Shown: piece by piece, positions 37,468 to 46,194 of the stretch
How the letters are laid out: the number at the start of each line of letters is the position of its first letter
Position numbering within the stretch: the first letter of the stretch is position 1
Translations under genes and position numbers: made by a program
Origin: Marinobacter sp. F4216
Lineage (GTDB): Bacteria; Pseudomonadota; Gammaproteobacteria; Pseudomonadales; Oleiphilaceae
Assembly (NCBI RefSeq): GCF_019931195.1
Contig: NZ_JAIOUO010000002.1
Location: 372,001 to 436,000 of the forward strand
Length of the DNA: 64,000 nt
Direction of reading: 5' to 3'
The notes under the pieces: generated by a model
Seen by the model: only the letters and a program-made list of their open reading frames with translations
What the model was told of the DNA's origin: nothing
Databases searched by the model: none

Positions 37468-37824
37468 ATGAAGATCCAGAATTCCATCGAGACGAAACTG
37501 CATCAGGCGTTCAGTGTTCAGGCTCTGCGTGTGGAGAACGAAAGTCATAAGCACAGCGTGCCTCCCAACTCCGAAACCCATTTCAAGGTTACGCTGGTAT
37601 CACCGGACTTTGATGGGCAGATGAAGGTGAGGCGCCATCAGGCGATTTACAACGTGTTGGCCGAAGAGCTGGCCGGCGGTGTCCACGCGCTTGCCCTGCA
37701 CCTGTACTCGCCCGACGAGTGGCAGGCGGCGGGCGAAGCAGCGCCCGATTCTCCCAACTGCATGGGCGGCTCAAAAAAAGATCCGGCGATGGTTTCAAAC
37801 GCGAGTGATGGGGACGGCGTATGA
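37468..37824 (+). CDS. bolA: BolA family protein
   Basis: A small iron-sulfur trafficking/transcription-linked protein. The core reads IETKLHQAFSVQALRVENES, HKHSVPPNSETHFKVTLVS and VRRHQAIYNVLAEEL, with HALALHLYSPDEW: the class-II KH-like fold with conserved His and the RRHQ helix. There is a 30-residue C-terminal tail. I start at the ATG at 37468 (MKIQNSI); an upstream in-frame TTG/ATG is less likely. The product has 118 residues. The stop overlaps the yciO start by ATGA. Confidence 0.9.
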   Translation: MKIQNSIETKLHQAFSVQALRVENESHKHSVPPNSETHFKVTLVSPDFDGQMKVRRHQAIYNVLAEELAGGVHALALHLYSPDEWQAAGEAAPDSPNCMGGSKKDPAMVSNASDGDGV

Positions 37825-38444
37825 GCCAGTTTTTTCAGATTCATCCGGAGACGCCACAGAAGCGACTGATTAATCAGGCGGTGGAGATCCTGCGTGGTGG
37901 CGGCCTTGTGGTCTACCCAACGGATTCCGCCTATGCGGTGGGCTGTCACCTTGGTGACAAGCAGGCGGCGGATCGCATTAAACGCATGCGGAAACTGGAC
38001 GACAAGCACAACTTCACACTTGTCTGCCGTGACCTTTCCGATATCGGGGTTTACGCCAAGGTCGATAACACCCAGTATCGCTTGTTGAAGAATTTCACCC
38101 CAGGTCCTTACACGTTCATCCTCGATGCAACCAGCGAGGTACCGCGCCGGTTGCTGCATCCCAAGCGTCGGACGGTTGGTGTTCGCGTACCGGATAACGC
38201 CATTGTGCAGGAGTTGCTGGGGGAGTTGGGCGAGCCGATTATGAGCAGCACCCTGATTCTGCCGGGCGAGACTGAACCCATGACCGATCCCTATGACATT
38301 CGCGAGACCCTGGAGCACGAACTGGATCTGATCATCGACGGGGGGTTCTGCGGTATGGAAGCCACGACTGTGGTGGATTTCACGGGGGATGCGCCGGTGG
38401 TCACCCGGGTGGGGAAGGGCGACCCTTCGCCCTTCGAGAGCTAG
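37821..38444 (+). CDS. yciO: YciO-type Sua5/YrdC family protein
   Basis: 207 residues, close to E. coli YciO along its whole length: it opens MSQFFQIHPETPQKRLINQA, then VYPTDSAYAVGCHLGDKQA, KHNFTLVCRDLS, PGPYTFILDAT and VGVRVPDNAIVQELL. The fold binds ATP and is shared with the t6A enzyme TsaC/Sua5, but YciO itself is not thought to be the main t6A synthase. It is coupled with the bolA-like gene (ATGA overlap). Confidence 0.92.
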   Translation: MSQFFQIHPETPQKRLINQAVEILRGGGLVVYPTDSAYAVGCHLGDKQAADRIKRMRKLDDKHNFTLVCRDLSDIGVYAKVDNTQYRLLKNFTPGPYTFILDATSEVPRRLLHPKRRTVGVRVPDNAIVQELLGELGEPIMSSTLILPGETEPMTDPYDIRETLEHELDLIIDGGFCGMEATTVVDFTGDAPVVTRVGKGDPSPFES

Positions 38445-38502
38445 CCTCAGGCAGGCCGCGTTCAGGCTGAATGCGTAGCTGCGTTGAGCACCAACCGATT
38501 CA

Positions 38503-38530
38503 ATCTGGCCGGGTTCCGGGCCAGATCTTT
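38503..38530. terminator. Hairpin between convergent yciO and MBL genes
   Basis: ATCTGGCC and GGCCAGAT pair perfectly over 8 bp with an 8-base loop, followed by CTTTCGG. It lies between two converging genes and may end both transcripts weakly. Confidence 0.4.
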
Positions 38531-38541
38531 CGGGGCAGTCG

Positions 38542-39183
38542 TTATCCTCGGTGGTCAGAAACGAAAGGATTGGTTTTCCGCTCATGACCAAAGGTGGACA
38601 TGGGGCCGTGACCGGGAACAAATTCCACCTTGTCACCCAGCGGGAAAAGTTTCTCGCGAATGGATCGGATCAGAGCGGCGTGGTCACCTTTTGGAAAGTC
38701 CGTGCGGCCAATGGAGCCCTGAAACAACACGTCTCCTACCAGAGCAAGACTGCTGGGGGCATGGAAAAAGACAACGTGCCCTGGTGTGTGGCCCGGGCAA
38801 TGCAGAACCGCCAGGGTTTGGTTGCCAACGGTAACCTGGTCGCCATCGGTCAGCCATTGGTCTGGTATGAAGGTTTCCGGTGCCGGGAATCCAAACATTT
38901 GCGCCTGCTGCGGTAGGCCAACTATCCAGAAATTGTCGTCCTCGTGAGGACCGACAATTGCAATGCCCAGCTCCTTCGCCAGTTCGGCAGTACCACCGGC
39001 GTGATCAATGTGGGCATGGGTCAGCAGGATCTTTTCGACAACCACACTCTCTTCATCGATCGCTTCCCGAATCTTCTCCAGATCGCCCCCGGGATCGACT
39101 ACAGCGGCTTTTCGGGTCTCTTCGCACCAGATCAGCGAGCAGTTCTGCTGGAACGGGGTGACGGGGATAATGCGGTATTTCAT
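38542..39183 (-). CDS. Metallo-beta-lactamase-fold hydrolase (YcbL/glyoxalase II-like)
   Basis: 213 residues with the binuclear zinc motifs LTHAHIDHAG (HxHxDH), LHCPGHTPGH, LVGDVLFQGSIGR and FVPGHGPMSTFGHE. It is shorter than GloB and matches the YcbL type, which hydrolyses S-lactoylglutathione or related thioesters. It starts MKYRIIPVTPFQQNCSLIW. Convergent with yciO. No operon partner is visible. Confidence 0.9.
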   Translation of the reverse strand: MKYRIIPVTPFQQNCSLIWCEETRKAAVVDPGGDLEKIREAIDEESVVVEKILLTHAHIDHAGGTAELAKELGIAIVGPHEDDNFWIVGLPQQAQMFGFPAPETFIPDQWLTDGDQVTVGNQTLAVLHCPGHTPGHVVFFHAPSSLALVGDVLFQGSIGRTDFPKGDHAALIRSIREKLFPLGDKVEFVPGHGPMSTFGHERKTNPFVSDHRG

Positions 39184-39294
39184 GGAGCAGCGTCTTCCTT
39201 CGAGTACGAAAAGGCTCAGGGTAATGGCTGGTATTTTTCGTGCAAGTACATTTGGAGTGCTGGGTCTTCCTCAAAGGTCAATATTTGCTCGTAA

Positions 39295-39339
39295 AGAGGT
39301 GTGATGTGTGACATGTCACGCAAAAAGCAATACACCTCT
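39295..39339. repeat. Nested palindrome upstream of the lipoprotein gene
   Basis: AGAGGTGT (39295-39302) and ACACCTCT (39332-39339) form an inverted repeat that encloses the perfect 12-base palindrome GTGACATGTCAC (39308-39319). It lies in the divergent region between the hydrolase and lipoprotein genes and looks like a regulator-binding site. No known consensus is assigned. Confidence 0.45.
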
Positions 39340-39472
39340 GTTTGATAATTATGTATCGGTCCCAGTTCTTTCCTATAAGAAGTGGATAAAAGGAATGTTT
39401 GCCTAGGATGGTGCGGTCACAGTAACCGGAATCCTGCGGCGTTGTTGATGTATCCAGAGAAAGGCAGTGCAT

Positions 39473-40525
39473 ATGGATGTGACAAAGTTGAGAATGTATC
39501 CGGTGGCGTTGGCAGTCCTGCTAACGGTGGGTTGTGGAGGAAGTGGAGGTGGTAATGGGGCACCTCCCGAGGAAGATGGCGGAGATGCGACCACGCGGCA
39601 GACTATCGATAGCGAGGATGGGGCCACACCACTGACGCTCGACAGCGGTCGGTTGGCTGAAAAGCAGGCCATGCTCCGCGAACAGGAAGACTTTAATGAA
39701 GCCATGAATTCCTATTGGACGGTGAGTGGCGTCCTGTTCCTGTTTGGTGATATCGAAGAATCACTGCAAAACGTGCCGGGAGAACCAGATGGCTCTCTCG
39801 TTGAAGTTCCGGATATTCCTGTGAACGGTACTATTAACTGCACAAACTCCGGTGGAACTGCGGCTGTGGAAGGGAGCGGTGAAGAGTCCAGTGGCGGTTA
39901 CCGGATTTTGTTCGACAGCTGCAGGGTGGATACTTCAGCCCATGGATCCTTTGTTCTGAGTGGCAGCTATCTCGTTGACTGGAGTGAATCAGAAGACACA
40001 GTAGATCTTTTGGTCACTCAGCATTTTGACATTACTGGTCAGCAGTTAAACTCAGAGGGGCAGACTCGGGACATCCAGGTCAAAGGCAGCCTGGTCAGCA
40101 GCACTACCAAGTTGTGGAAGCCCGATCCGGCGTCGACATTGGAGGAGCCGAAGCCGGATATCTTGGTCGGCTTTGATGCAAATATCCAGTGGCCGGTGCT
40201 TGAGGTCTTTATTGGCTCCGACTACTTCGCTCTGAGGGATTCTGAATTTAATTTCGTCGAAACCGAGGGGGAGGTTAGCTTCGGTTGGAATGTGGACCTG
40301 ATCAGCTCTGTCATGGGTGGTGCGATTTCGTTCACGACACCCGTGGAGATGGTCGTTACTGAAGGCGATTCCTGTGCCAGCTATGGGCACCTGCTGCTGG
40401 AAGGCGATGGGAAGATCGAGGCACGGTATGGCGTGACATCGGGACGGCGTACCGGTATGGAATTGCTCATTAATGACAGCGAGGTGATCTTTCTCGAGAG
40501 CTGTGGTGTTCTCCTACCTATTTGA
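39473..40525 (+). CDS. Putative lipoprotein of unknown function
   Basis: 350 residues. The N-terminus KLRMYPVALAVLLTVGCGGSGGGNG is a lipoprotein signal with the lipobox ending VGC, followed by a Gly/acidic linker, so the mature protein is probably on the outer membrane. The rest is rich in beta strand and acidic residues (DSEDGATPLTL, GSYLVDWSESEDTVDLLVTQ, ending FLESCGVLLPI). Four Cys beyond the lipobox (INCTNS, DSCRV, DSCAS, ESCGV) could form two disulfides. I do not recognise a family. The ATG at 39473 has AAGG 8 bases upstream. A terminator follows. Confidence 0.75.
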   Translation: MDVTKLRMYPVALAVLLTVGCGGSGGGNGAPPEEDGGDATTRQTIDSEDGATPLTLDSGRLAEKQAMLREQEDFNEAMNSYWTVSGVLFLFGDIEESLQNVPGEPDGSLVEVPDIPVNGTINCTNSGGTAAVEGSGEESSGGYRILFDSCRVDTSAHGSFVLSGSYLVDWSESEDTVDLLVTQHFDITGQQLNSEGQTRDIQVKGSLVSSTTKLWKPDPASTLEEPKPDILVGFDANIQWPVLEVFIGSDYFALRDSEFNFVETEGEVSFGWNVDLISSVMGGAISFTTPVEMVVTEGDSCASYGHLLLEGDGKIEARYGVTSGRRTGMELLINDSEVIFLESCGVLLPI

Positions 40526-40542
40526 TTGACTGGCCCTCCAGC

Positions 40543-40584
40543 AAAAGGGGCGTGTGCTTTTTGAGTGCTCGCCCTTTTTGTTTT
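40543..40584 (+). terminator. Rho-independent terminator after the lipoprotein gene
   Basis: AAAAGGGGCG pairs with CGCCCTTTTT over ten positions (one G.T wobble) around an internal loop, ending in a T-rich run (TTTTTGTTTT). Confidence 0.8.
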
Positions 40585-40709
40585 CTCTGGTCATTTGGCT
40601 TGCGAGTCTCAGGGGGAGCCAGCGTAACACCAAAGTGCCCTTGAACTTGGCCTCACGGCCAACGATGATTGCCCGTTCCTGAAGATCATTATCCTTTCTG
40701 GAGTTTTGA

Positions 40710-41624
40710 ATGCCGGTCATGGTTCAGGCGCTGGTGCCTGTCTTTGTGTTGATCATGTTGGGCCACCTTTTTCGCCGCCTTGAATTTCCGAGCGTGGATT
40801 TCTGGCCCCAGGCGGAACGGTTTACCTACTATGTGCTGTTTCCCGCCATGCTGGTGTTCAAGTTGGGGCAGGCCCGGTTACCGGTGTCTGCCTATGCTGA
40901 CATCGCGATGATTATCGTCGCAATGCTGCTCTCCATGACGCTGGCTCTGGTGATTGCCCAATGGTTCTGGCGCTGGAGTGGGCCAGTTTTTTCCTCGGTA
41001 TACCAAGGGGCTATTCGCTTCAATTCCTATGTGGGACTGGCTGCTGGTGGAATGTTGCTGGGCGATGAGGGGCTGTCTCTAACAGCGATTGCCGTTGCCA
41101 TCATGGTGCCTTTTCTGAACCTGATGTGCATTCTGATGTTTTCGCTGGTGGCTTCCGAAGGGGCCGTGCGCATTGGCCCCGTGTTGAAGGCTATTGTGAC
41201 CAATCCGCTGATTGTCGGATCGGTTCTGGGCGTCGCCTGGAGTTTCTTCGAGTTCGGTTTTCATCCCTTGCTGGCCGGAATTCTCGAGCCGCTCAGTAAC
41301 CTTGCCCTGCCCATGGGGCTGATGACGGTAGGGGCCGGTCTCCAGCTGAAGGCATTGCGAGGAGGTACGGCCCCGTTTCTTGTTGCTTCCGTCCTGAAGC
41401 TGCTGGCGTTCCCTGTGATGGCCGCAGGGCTCGCGATGGCATTGGGGCTTGAGGGAACGTTGGTGCAGGTGGTGGTATTGCTGGCCTGCCTGCCGACAGC
41501 TACTTCCGCTTATATCCTCGCCCGCCAGCTGGGTGGCGATGCGCCATTAATGGCCGGCATCATCAGTGGCCAGACGTTGCTGGCCATGGCTTCCATTCCC
41601 TTAATGCTCGGTATCCTCTGGTAG
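40710..41624 (+). CDS. AEC-family (auxin efflux carrier-like) transporter
   Basis: A 304-residue inner-membrane protein with about ten helices in two repeats, starting MPVMVQALVPVFVLIMLGHLFRRLEF. The repeats show the conserved AEC elements YVLFPAMLVFKLG, NSYVGLAAG, NPLIVGSVLGV and PTATSAYILARQLGGD. Bacterial members move malate or other small organic acids by a secondary mechanism; the substrate here is unknown. Its 3' end overlaps the znuA 3' end by 24 bases (convergent). Confidence 0.88.
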   Translation: MPVMVQALVPVFVLIMLGHLFRRLEFPSVDFWPQAERFTYYVLFPAMLVFKLGQARLPVSAYADIAMIIVAMLLSMTLALVIAQWFWRWSGPVFSSVYQGAIRFNSYVGLAAGGMLLGDEGLSLTAIAVAIMVPFLNLMCILMFSLVASEGAVRIGPVLKAIVTNPLIVGSVLGVAWSFFEFGFHPLLAGILEPLSNLALPMGLMTVGAGLQLKALRGGTAPFLVASVLKLLAFPVMAAGLAMALGLEGTLVQVVVLLACLPTATSAYILARQLGGDAPLMAGIISGQTLLAMASIPLMLGILW

Positions 41625-42545
41625 GCAGGCAGTTACCGCACTGGAAATGCTCAGCAGGAAATTCTGATAGCCCTCTGCGTTGGACTCGATATCACTGGCC
41701 AGCGGATCCCAGGTGCTAAACCGTACATTGATGCCCTCGGTAATACCGGTCCACCACTGGCGATTAAACTGCGGCTCGGTCAGCACACAGGGATTTGGGG
41801 CAGCCTGCAGCTTCGCCTGTACCTCCTGAATGTGGCGTGCTCCGGGTGAAAGCTCCGGGTTCAGGGTCAGAATTCCCTCCAGGGACAGATCGTAATGCTC
41901 GGCAAATCGGGTAAAGGCATCGTGGTAGGAAAACAGGCCAATCTCTCTCACCGGGGCAAGTTGGGCTTCAATCTCTTTGTCTGTGGTAACAAGGGACGCT
42001 TCGAACCGTTCGAGATTGTTATCCAGAATCTTTGCATCCAGCCCCTCGATGCTGACCAGTGTGTTCCTGATGGTGTGCGCCATCTCAAGTGCCAGCATGG
42101 GATCCAGCCAGGTGTGAGGATCTTCTCCTTCACCGTGGTCATGCTCATCATGATGATCGTGGTGATCTGGTTCAGGTAAATGGTCGTGCTCGTCATGGCC
42201 CGTAGTGTGTTCCTCGGTGGCATCGGATCCTGGGGTCAGGGCGACGGCACGAGATTTGAAATCATCGCCCGCCAGTATGCGCGTCAGAAAGCTTTCCATT
42301 TCGGGGCCTACCCAGAAGATGGCGTCGGCGTTCTCCAGCGCCCGGCGTTGCGATGGGCGCATGTTATAGGTGTGCGGACTGGCGCCGGAGGGTACCAATG
42401 AGGTGATTTCGACGCTGTTGCCGGCTACGGCGCGAACCAGTAATTCCAGGGGCTTGATGGATGTGACAACTTCTGCACCCCAGCTTTGTGAGGCGGGGGC
42501 GAGCAAGGTAAGCCCCAGCAGGGCGGCGGGTCGTAATTTCGGCAT
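41601..42545 (-). CDS. znuA: High-affinity zinc ABC transporter substrate-binding protein
   Basis: 314 residues. A signal peptide (MPKLRPAALLGLTLLAPASQ) is followed by EVVTSIKPLELLVRAVAG and the zinc site His in GASPHTYNMRPSQ. A long His/Asp/Glu-rich loop (residues about 115-145, many HDEH and HHDH units) is the mark of zinc rather than manganese binders, followed by DPHTWLDPML and the distal His in FSYHDAFTRFAEHY. A perfect Zur operator lies 28 bases upstream. The znuBC genes are not adjacent. Confidence 0.93.
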   Translation of the reverse strand: MPKLRPAALLGLTLLAPASQSWGAEVVTSIKPLELLVRAVAGNSVEITSLVPSGASPHTYNMRPSQRRALENADAIFWVGPEMESFLTRILAGDDFKSRAVALTPGSDATEEHTTGHDEHDHLPEPDHHDHHDEHDHGEGEDPHTWLDPMLALEMAHTIRNTLVSIEGLDAKILDNNLERFEASLVTTDKEIEAQLAPVREIGLFSYHDAFTRFAEHYDLSLEGILTLNPELSPGARHIQEVQAKLQAAPNPCVLTEPQFNRQWWTGITEGINVRFSTWDPLASDIESNAEGYQNFLLSISSAVTACLPEDTEH

Positions 42546-42573
42546 GGCGGATTCGTCCGGGGAAGATTAATTG

Positions 42574-42594
42574 AAACGTTATAATATAACGTTT
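42574..42594. promoter_or_regulatory. Zur box (zinc uptake regulator operator)
   Basis: AAACGTTATA-A-TATAACGTTT is a perfect 10-bp inverted repeat around one base and matches the gammaproteobacterial Zur consensus (GAAATGTTATANTATAACATTTC). It lies 28 bases before the znuA start, where bound Zur would block the promoter when zinc is plentiful. Confidence 0.92.
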
Positions 42595-42659
42595 TTGCAA
42601 TAAGGAGAAAGGCTTCCCCTGTTGTGGTTTTAACGGACGCAGGCTCAACCCGCCCATTC

Positions 42660-42688
42660 ATGCGAAATTGCGAACGGGCCGCTATAAT
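42660..42688 (+). promoter_or_regulatory. Promoter of gltX
   Basis: A perfect -10 TATAAT at 42683-42688 with a 17-base spacer from a weak -35 (ATGCGA, 42660-42665). It lies about 43 bases before the gltX start. Confidence 0.7.
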
Positions 42689-42730
42689 GCCGCCTTTATT
42701 CTAAGGCCACCGATTTTTCAGGAAGGTTTC

Positions 42731-44215
42731 ATGACAGTACGTACCCGAATTGCCCCATCACCCACCGGTGATCCTCACGTTGGTACCGCCTACGTGGCCC
42801 TGTTCAATCTTTGTTTTGCGCGCCAGCACGGTGGGCAGTTTATCCTTCGTATTGAAGATACCGATCAGGTACGCAGCACGGCCGAGTCCGAGCAGGATAT
42901 TCTGACGGCTCTGCGTTGGCTTGGCCTGAACTGGGATGAGGGTCCGGATGTCGGCGGGCCCCACGGGCCTTACCGACAGTCGGAGCGCAAGGATATGTAC
43001 CGCCAGTACGCGGAAGATCTGGTCACAGCCGGTCATGCCTTTTATTGCTTCCGGACGCCAGAGGAGCTGGACGCCATTCGAGAGGAGCGGAAGGCGCAGG
43101 GACTCAATCCGGGCATCAAGGGCAACCTGGAGTTGCCGGAAGATGAAGTCAAGCGCCGCCTGGATGCCGGGGAAGCCTACGTTATCCGCATGAAAGTGCC
43201 GGACGAGGGCGTCTGCGAGATACAGGACATGCTTCGCGGCACGATCGAGATCGATTGGGCACAAGTGGATTGCCAGATTCTGCTGAAATCCGACGGTATG
43301 CCCACCTATCACCTGGCTAACGTGGTGGATGATCACCTGATGGGCATTACCCATGTGCTCCGGGGTGAAGAGTGGATCAACTCCGCACCCAAGCACAAAT
43401 TGCTCTACCAGTACTTCGGCTGGGACATGCCGGAGCTGTGTCATCTGCCGCTGCTGCGTAACCCGGACAAGAGCAAGCTGTCCAAGCGCAAGAATCCGAC
43501 CAGCATTAATTTCTACGAGCGGATGGGCTTCCTGCCAGAGGCTGTAACCAACTATCTCGGCCGCATGGGTTGGTCGATGCCGGATGAGCGGGAGAAGTTC
43601 TCACTTGATGAGATGATTGAAAATTTCGACATTCAGCGTGTGTCTCTGGGTGGCCCCGTATTCGATGTGGAAAAGCTGCGCTGGCTGAACGGTCAGTGGC
43701 TCCGTGAAGAACTCAGCGATGAGCAGTTCATGGAGCGCATGGGGCGCTGGTGGTTCAATCAGGATGCCTTGCAGGCGCTGATCCCCCACATAAAGGGGCG
43801 GGCTGATGTATTCTCCGATGTGGCACCGATGGCGAAGTTCATGTTCTCAGGCATGCTGGACCTGACTGCAGATGACTTTGAGCATAACAAGCTGGATCAG
43901 GCGCAAATTAAAAAGGTGCTTCAGTTCGCACTCTGGAAGCTGGAGGCGCAGCGACACTGGAGTAAGGATAATATCTTCGCGGACATCAAGTTCCTGGCGA
44001 AGGCAATGGGCCTGAAGATGGGGGACTTTATGTTCTCGATCTTTGTGGCGGTTGCCGGCACACCGAACTCCTGGTCGGTGATGGATTCCATGGCACTGTT
44101 GGGCCCAGACATGACGAGATCCCGGTTGCGTCATGCGCTGGAAGTTCTGGGCGGTGTTTCCAAAAAAGAGACCAAACGACTGGAAAAAGAGTACGGGCAA
44201 TTGAGCGCGGAATGA
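42731..44215 (+). CDS. gltX: Glutamyl-tRNA synthetase
   Basis: It charges tRNA-Glu, one of whose genes lies 197 bases downstream. The HIGH-type motif is in [15 protein letters not shown] and the KMSKS-type motif in [25 protein letters not shown] is the catalytic-domain signature. The product has 494 residues. The ATG at 42731 follows AGGAAGG and the perfect TATAAT box; the frame extension upstream is not used. It is class Ib and lacks the yadB-type truncation. Confidence 0.97.
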   Translation: MTVRTRIAPSPTGDPHVGTAYVALFNLCFARQHGGQFILRIEDTDQVRSTAESEQDILTALRWLGLNWDEGPDVGGPHGPYRQSERKDMYRQYAEDLVTAGHAFYCFRTPEELDAIREERKAQGLNPGIKGNLELPEDEVKRRLDAGEAYVIRMKVPDEGVCEIQDMLRGTIEIDWAQVDCQILLKSDGMPTYHLANVVDDHLMGITHVLRGEEWINSAPKHKLLYQYFGWDMPELCHLPLLRNPDKSKLSKRKNPTSINFYERMGFLPEAVTNYLGRMGWSMPDEREKFSLDEMIENFDIQRVSLGGPVFDVEKLRWLNGQWLREELSDEQFMERMGRWWFNQDALQALIPHIKGRADVFSDVAPMAKFMFSGMLDLTADDFEHNKLDQAQIKKVLQFALWKLEAQRHWSKDNIFADIKFLAKAMGLKMGDFMFSIFVAVAGTPNSWSVMDSMALLGPDMTRSRLRHALEVLGGVSKKETKRLEKEYGQLSAE

Positions 44216-44286
44216 ACGGTTTGATCAAGGAATGAGCGGTTGGAACAGGGATGTTCAGAAAACTGAAAAAAAGTGCATTTTAGTGG

Positions 44287-44315
44287 TTGACGGCCATAGG
44301 GCGGATCCTTAATAT
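44287..44315 (+). promoter_or_regulatory. Promoter of the tRNA-Ala/tRNA-Glu unit
   Basis: -35 TTGACG (44287-44292), 17-base spacer, -10 TAATAT (44310-44315). Bases 44305-44328 match the tRNA-fMet promoter at 20 of 24 positions. Confidence 0.85.
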
Positions 44316-44328
44316 ACGCAGCCGTTGA

Positions 44329-44404
44329 GGGGCCATAGCTCAGCTGGGAGAGCGCAACACTGGCAGTGTTGAGGTCGGCGGTTCGATCCCGCCTGGCTCC
44401 ACCA
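44329..44404 (+). tRNA. tRNA-Ala (GGC)
   Basis: A 76-base cloverleaf with encoded CCA. The anticodon stem CAACA/TGTTG encloses loop CTGGCAG with anticodon GGC (44362-44364). The acceptor stem GGGGCCA/TGGCTCC contains G3.U70, the alanine identity pair. Confidence 0.97.
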
Positions 44405-44411
44405 AGTTTTA

Positions 44412-44487
44412 GTCCCCTTCGTCTAGTGGCCTAGGACTCCGCCCTTTCACGGCGGCAACAGGGGTTCGAACCCCCTAGGGGACGCCA
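44412..44487 (+). tRNA. tRNA-Glu (TTC)
   Basis: A 76-base cloverleaf with encoded CCA. The anticodon stem CCGCC/GGCGG encloses loop CTTTCAC, anticodon TTC at 44446-44448. The acceptor GTCCCCT pairs with AGGGGAC. It lies 7 bases after tRNA-Ala in the same transcript. Confidence 0.97.
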
Positions 44488-44527
44488 ATACGGCTTGACG
44501 GTTTAGTCCACCGGAAAGCCATCAAAG

Positions 44528-44551
44528 AAACCGCCTTCGGGCGGTTTTTTT
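44528..44551 (+). terminator. Rho-independent terminator after the tRNA pair
   Basis: AAACCGCC-TTCG-GGCGGTTT with a TTCG tetraloop and a seven-T tail. Confidence 0.92.
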
Positions 44552-44597
44552 GTGTCTGCAGAAATGTGATAAGGGCTGCCCCTTGCCCGGTCATTGT

Positions 44598-45449
44598 TTA
44601 CCGGGCAGCAATCGCGCCCTTGCCGACGCCTTCGAAGGCCTTCACACGGATGGAATCGGTTGGGAACTCCCGCTTGAGCTCATCGGCTATGTGGGCGGCG
44701 ATGAGTTCAACTGTAGTATCTGTTTCCAGCATGTAGACGCGGGCTTCCGGCAGGGTAAGCTCAAACTCGCCCTGATTGGCTTCGTACTCAAAGGTCACAT
44801 AGCCTACGCCATGGTCGTCAACATGGCGCCGAACCACATCTTCTTCGGTCCCCACGTATATGTCCTCCCAGCGCTTGGCCCAGCGCTGTTCCAGCGCCTC
44901 GTCTCGTAAACCATTACGGTCAATGCGAATCGGGGACCGGTGGCCGTGGGCAATTCGCTGGCAATTGCCAAGATGCTTTTTCAAGCCGTGGACATAGTGA
45001 TAGTAGGCCCCTTCGATAACTTCTTCCCGGAGGTTCATTTCCACTGATATCACATTGGCCGGCAAGACGGCTTTGAGTTCGGTTTCCAGAAGCGCTGCAA
45101 CCGCGGACGGCACAACACGTTCGGCGGAAAGCCAGACAATCGCTTCATCGGGTGAGCGGTGAACAATCTCTGAGCCATCCTTTAGCGCCCATCGGAACGT
45201 GTCAGGGGTGTCCTCGTCCCATGAGAGGCCTGCGTACCCGCGAGGTATCACCAGTCGATGATCAACACGCTCGTCGATTACCCGCTTGATGGTGCGCTTC
45301 ACGTTGCTGAAATCAAACACCATGCCCTGCTCATCCAGTTCGCCACCAAGAACGATATCGGCGATCCAGCTCTCGCCCACCAGGCCTCGGGTGGGGTCCA
45401 GGTAAGCGAAATCGATGACGGTCAGGCTATCGACGAAAAGGTGATTCAT
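44598..45449 (-). CDS. Two-half QueD-like (6-carboxytetrahydropterin synthase family) protein
   Basis: 283 residues made of two tunnelling-fold units. The first (about 1-135) has GMVFDFSNVKRTIKRVIDERVDHRLVIP, matching the DF...LDH catalytic part of QueD, but where QueD has its zinc motif HGH it has LVGESW. The second (about 136-283) has LKKHLGNCQRIAHGHRSPI, the zinc and Cys part, and ETDTTVELIAAHIADEL, matching the terminal glutamate helix, but no LDH. The two halves may therefore build composite active sites. The role in queuosine or pterin chemistry is by family only. Transcribed away from the nucleotidyltransferase gene. Confidence 0.8.
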   Translation of the reverse strand: MNHLFVDSLTVIDFAYLDPTRGLVGESWIADIVLGGELDEQGMVFDFSNVKRTIKRVIDERVDHRLVIPRGYAGLSWDEDTPDTFRWALKDGSEIVHRSPDEAIVWLSAERVVPSAVAALLETELKAVLPANVISVEMNLREEVIEGAYYHYVHGLKKHLGNCQRIAHGHRSPIRIDRNGLRDEALEQRWAKRWEDIYVGTEEDVVRRHVDDHGVGYVTFEYEANQGEFELTLPEARVYMLETDTTVELIAAHIADELKREFPTDSIRVKAFEGVGKGAIAAR

Positions 45450-45570
45450 TTAGCATCCGGGGAGGGTGAAGTTGATTGACGCCAGAATTCTAGCAAAAAT
45501 CACCGGTATAGGCAGTTCAGCATTCCGGCTGACGCATTTTTAGCCATCCAAGGGGGCGTTTATCATTGGC

Positions 45571-46194
45571 TTGAGCTCAGTACCTATCAAACCGTCCATT
45601 CCCGCTATTGTCCTGGCCGCCGGTGCATCCAGTCGCTTCGGCCGATCCAAGATGTTGCTTACCATGCCTGATGGGCAAGGAACCTTGCTTGACCGTGCGA
45701 TCGAGCTGGCCCGCCAACTCAGTTCGGATGTACGCGTGGTGCATGGGGCAGGTTATCCGTTGATGCGATTCCGATGTCGCCAACAGCCGGGGGGATGGGT
45801 CAGGTCTCCGCATTGGCAAGCCGGTTTGGCGGCCTCCCTGCAGGCTGGGCTGCTAAGCGTAGGCCCAGAGGCCAAAGGCGTATTTGTATTACTGGCGGAT
45901 CAGCCGTTGCTGAGTGAATCGGCGCTTGGAGCACTGGGGCATGCTGCTCGCGCCTTACCGGATGTTCCCATAGCCGCGGATTACGACGGTCGTCCGGGGG
46001 TACCCGCATATTTGCCGAGATGGCTGTGGCTGGATGTCATGGCGTTGGAGGGCGATCGGGGGGCAGGGCAGTTGCTGGCGGCTGCTGGCGCAACCAATGT
46101 GGAAATGCCCGGTGTCCACGAGGATGTGGACACCGTCGATGACTGGCGGTTGATCAGGTTCAGGCTCAGCCGAACAGCCCAGACAGCCAGATAA
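45571..46194 (+). CDS. MobA/MocA-like nucleotidyltransferase
   Basis: 207 residues with the NTP-transferase signature [19 protein letters not shown], the metal-site segment [15 protein letters not shown], and [26 protein letters not shown] and EDVDTVDDW as in MocA (molybdopterin cytidylyltransferase). No molybdoenzyme genes are near, so the substrate is uncertain. No ATG is available: the TTG at 45571 is the first standard start, but AAGGGGG is better spaced for an ATT at 45565. The 3' end overlaps the next convergent gene by 29 bases. Confidence 0.85.
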   Translation: MSSVPIKPSIPAIVLAAGASSRFGRSKMLLTMPDGQGTLLDRAIELARQLSSDVRVVHGAGYPLMRFRCRQQPGGWVRSPHWQAGLAASLQAGLLSVGPEAKGVFVLLADQPLLSESALGALGHAARALPDVPIAADYDGRPGVPAYLPRWLWLDVMALEGDRGAGQLLAAAGATNVEMPGVHEDVDTVDDWRLIRFRLSRTAQTAR

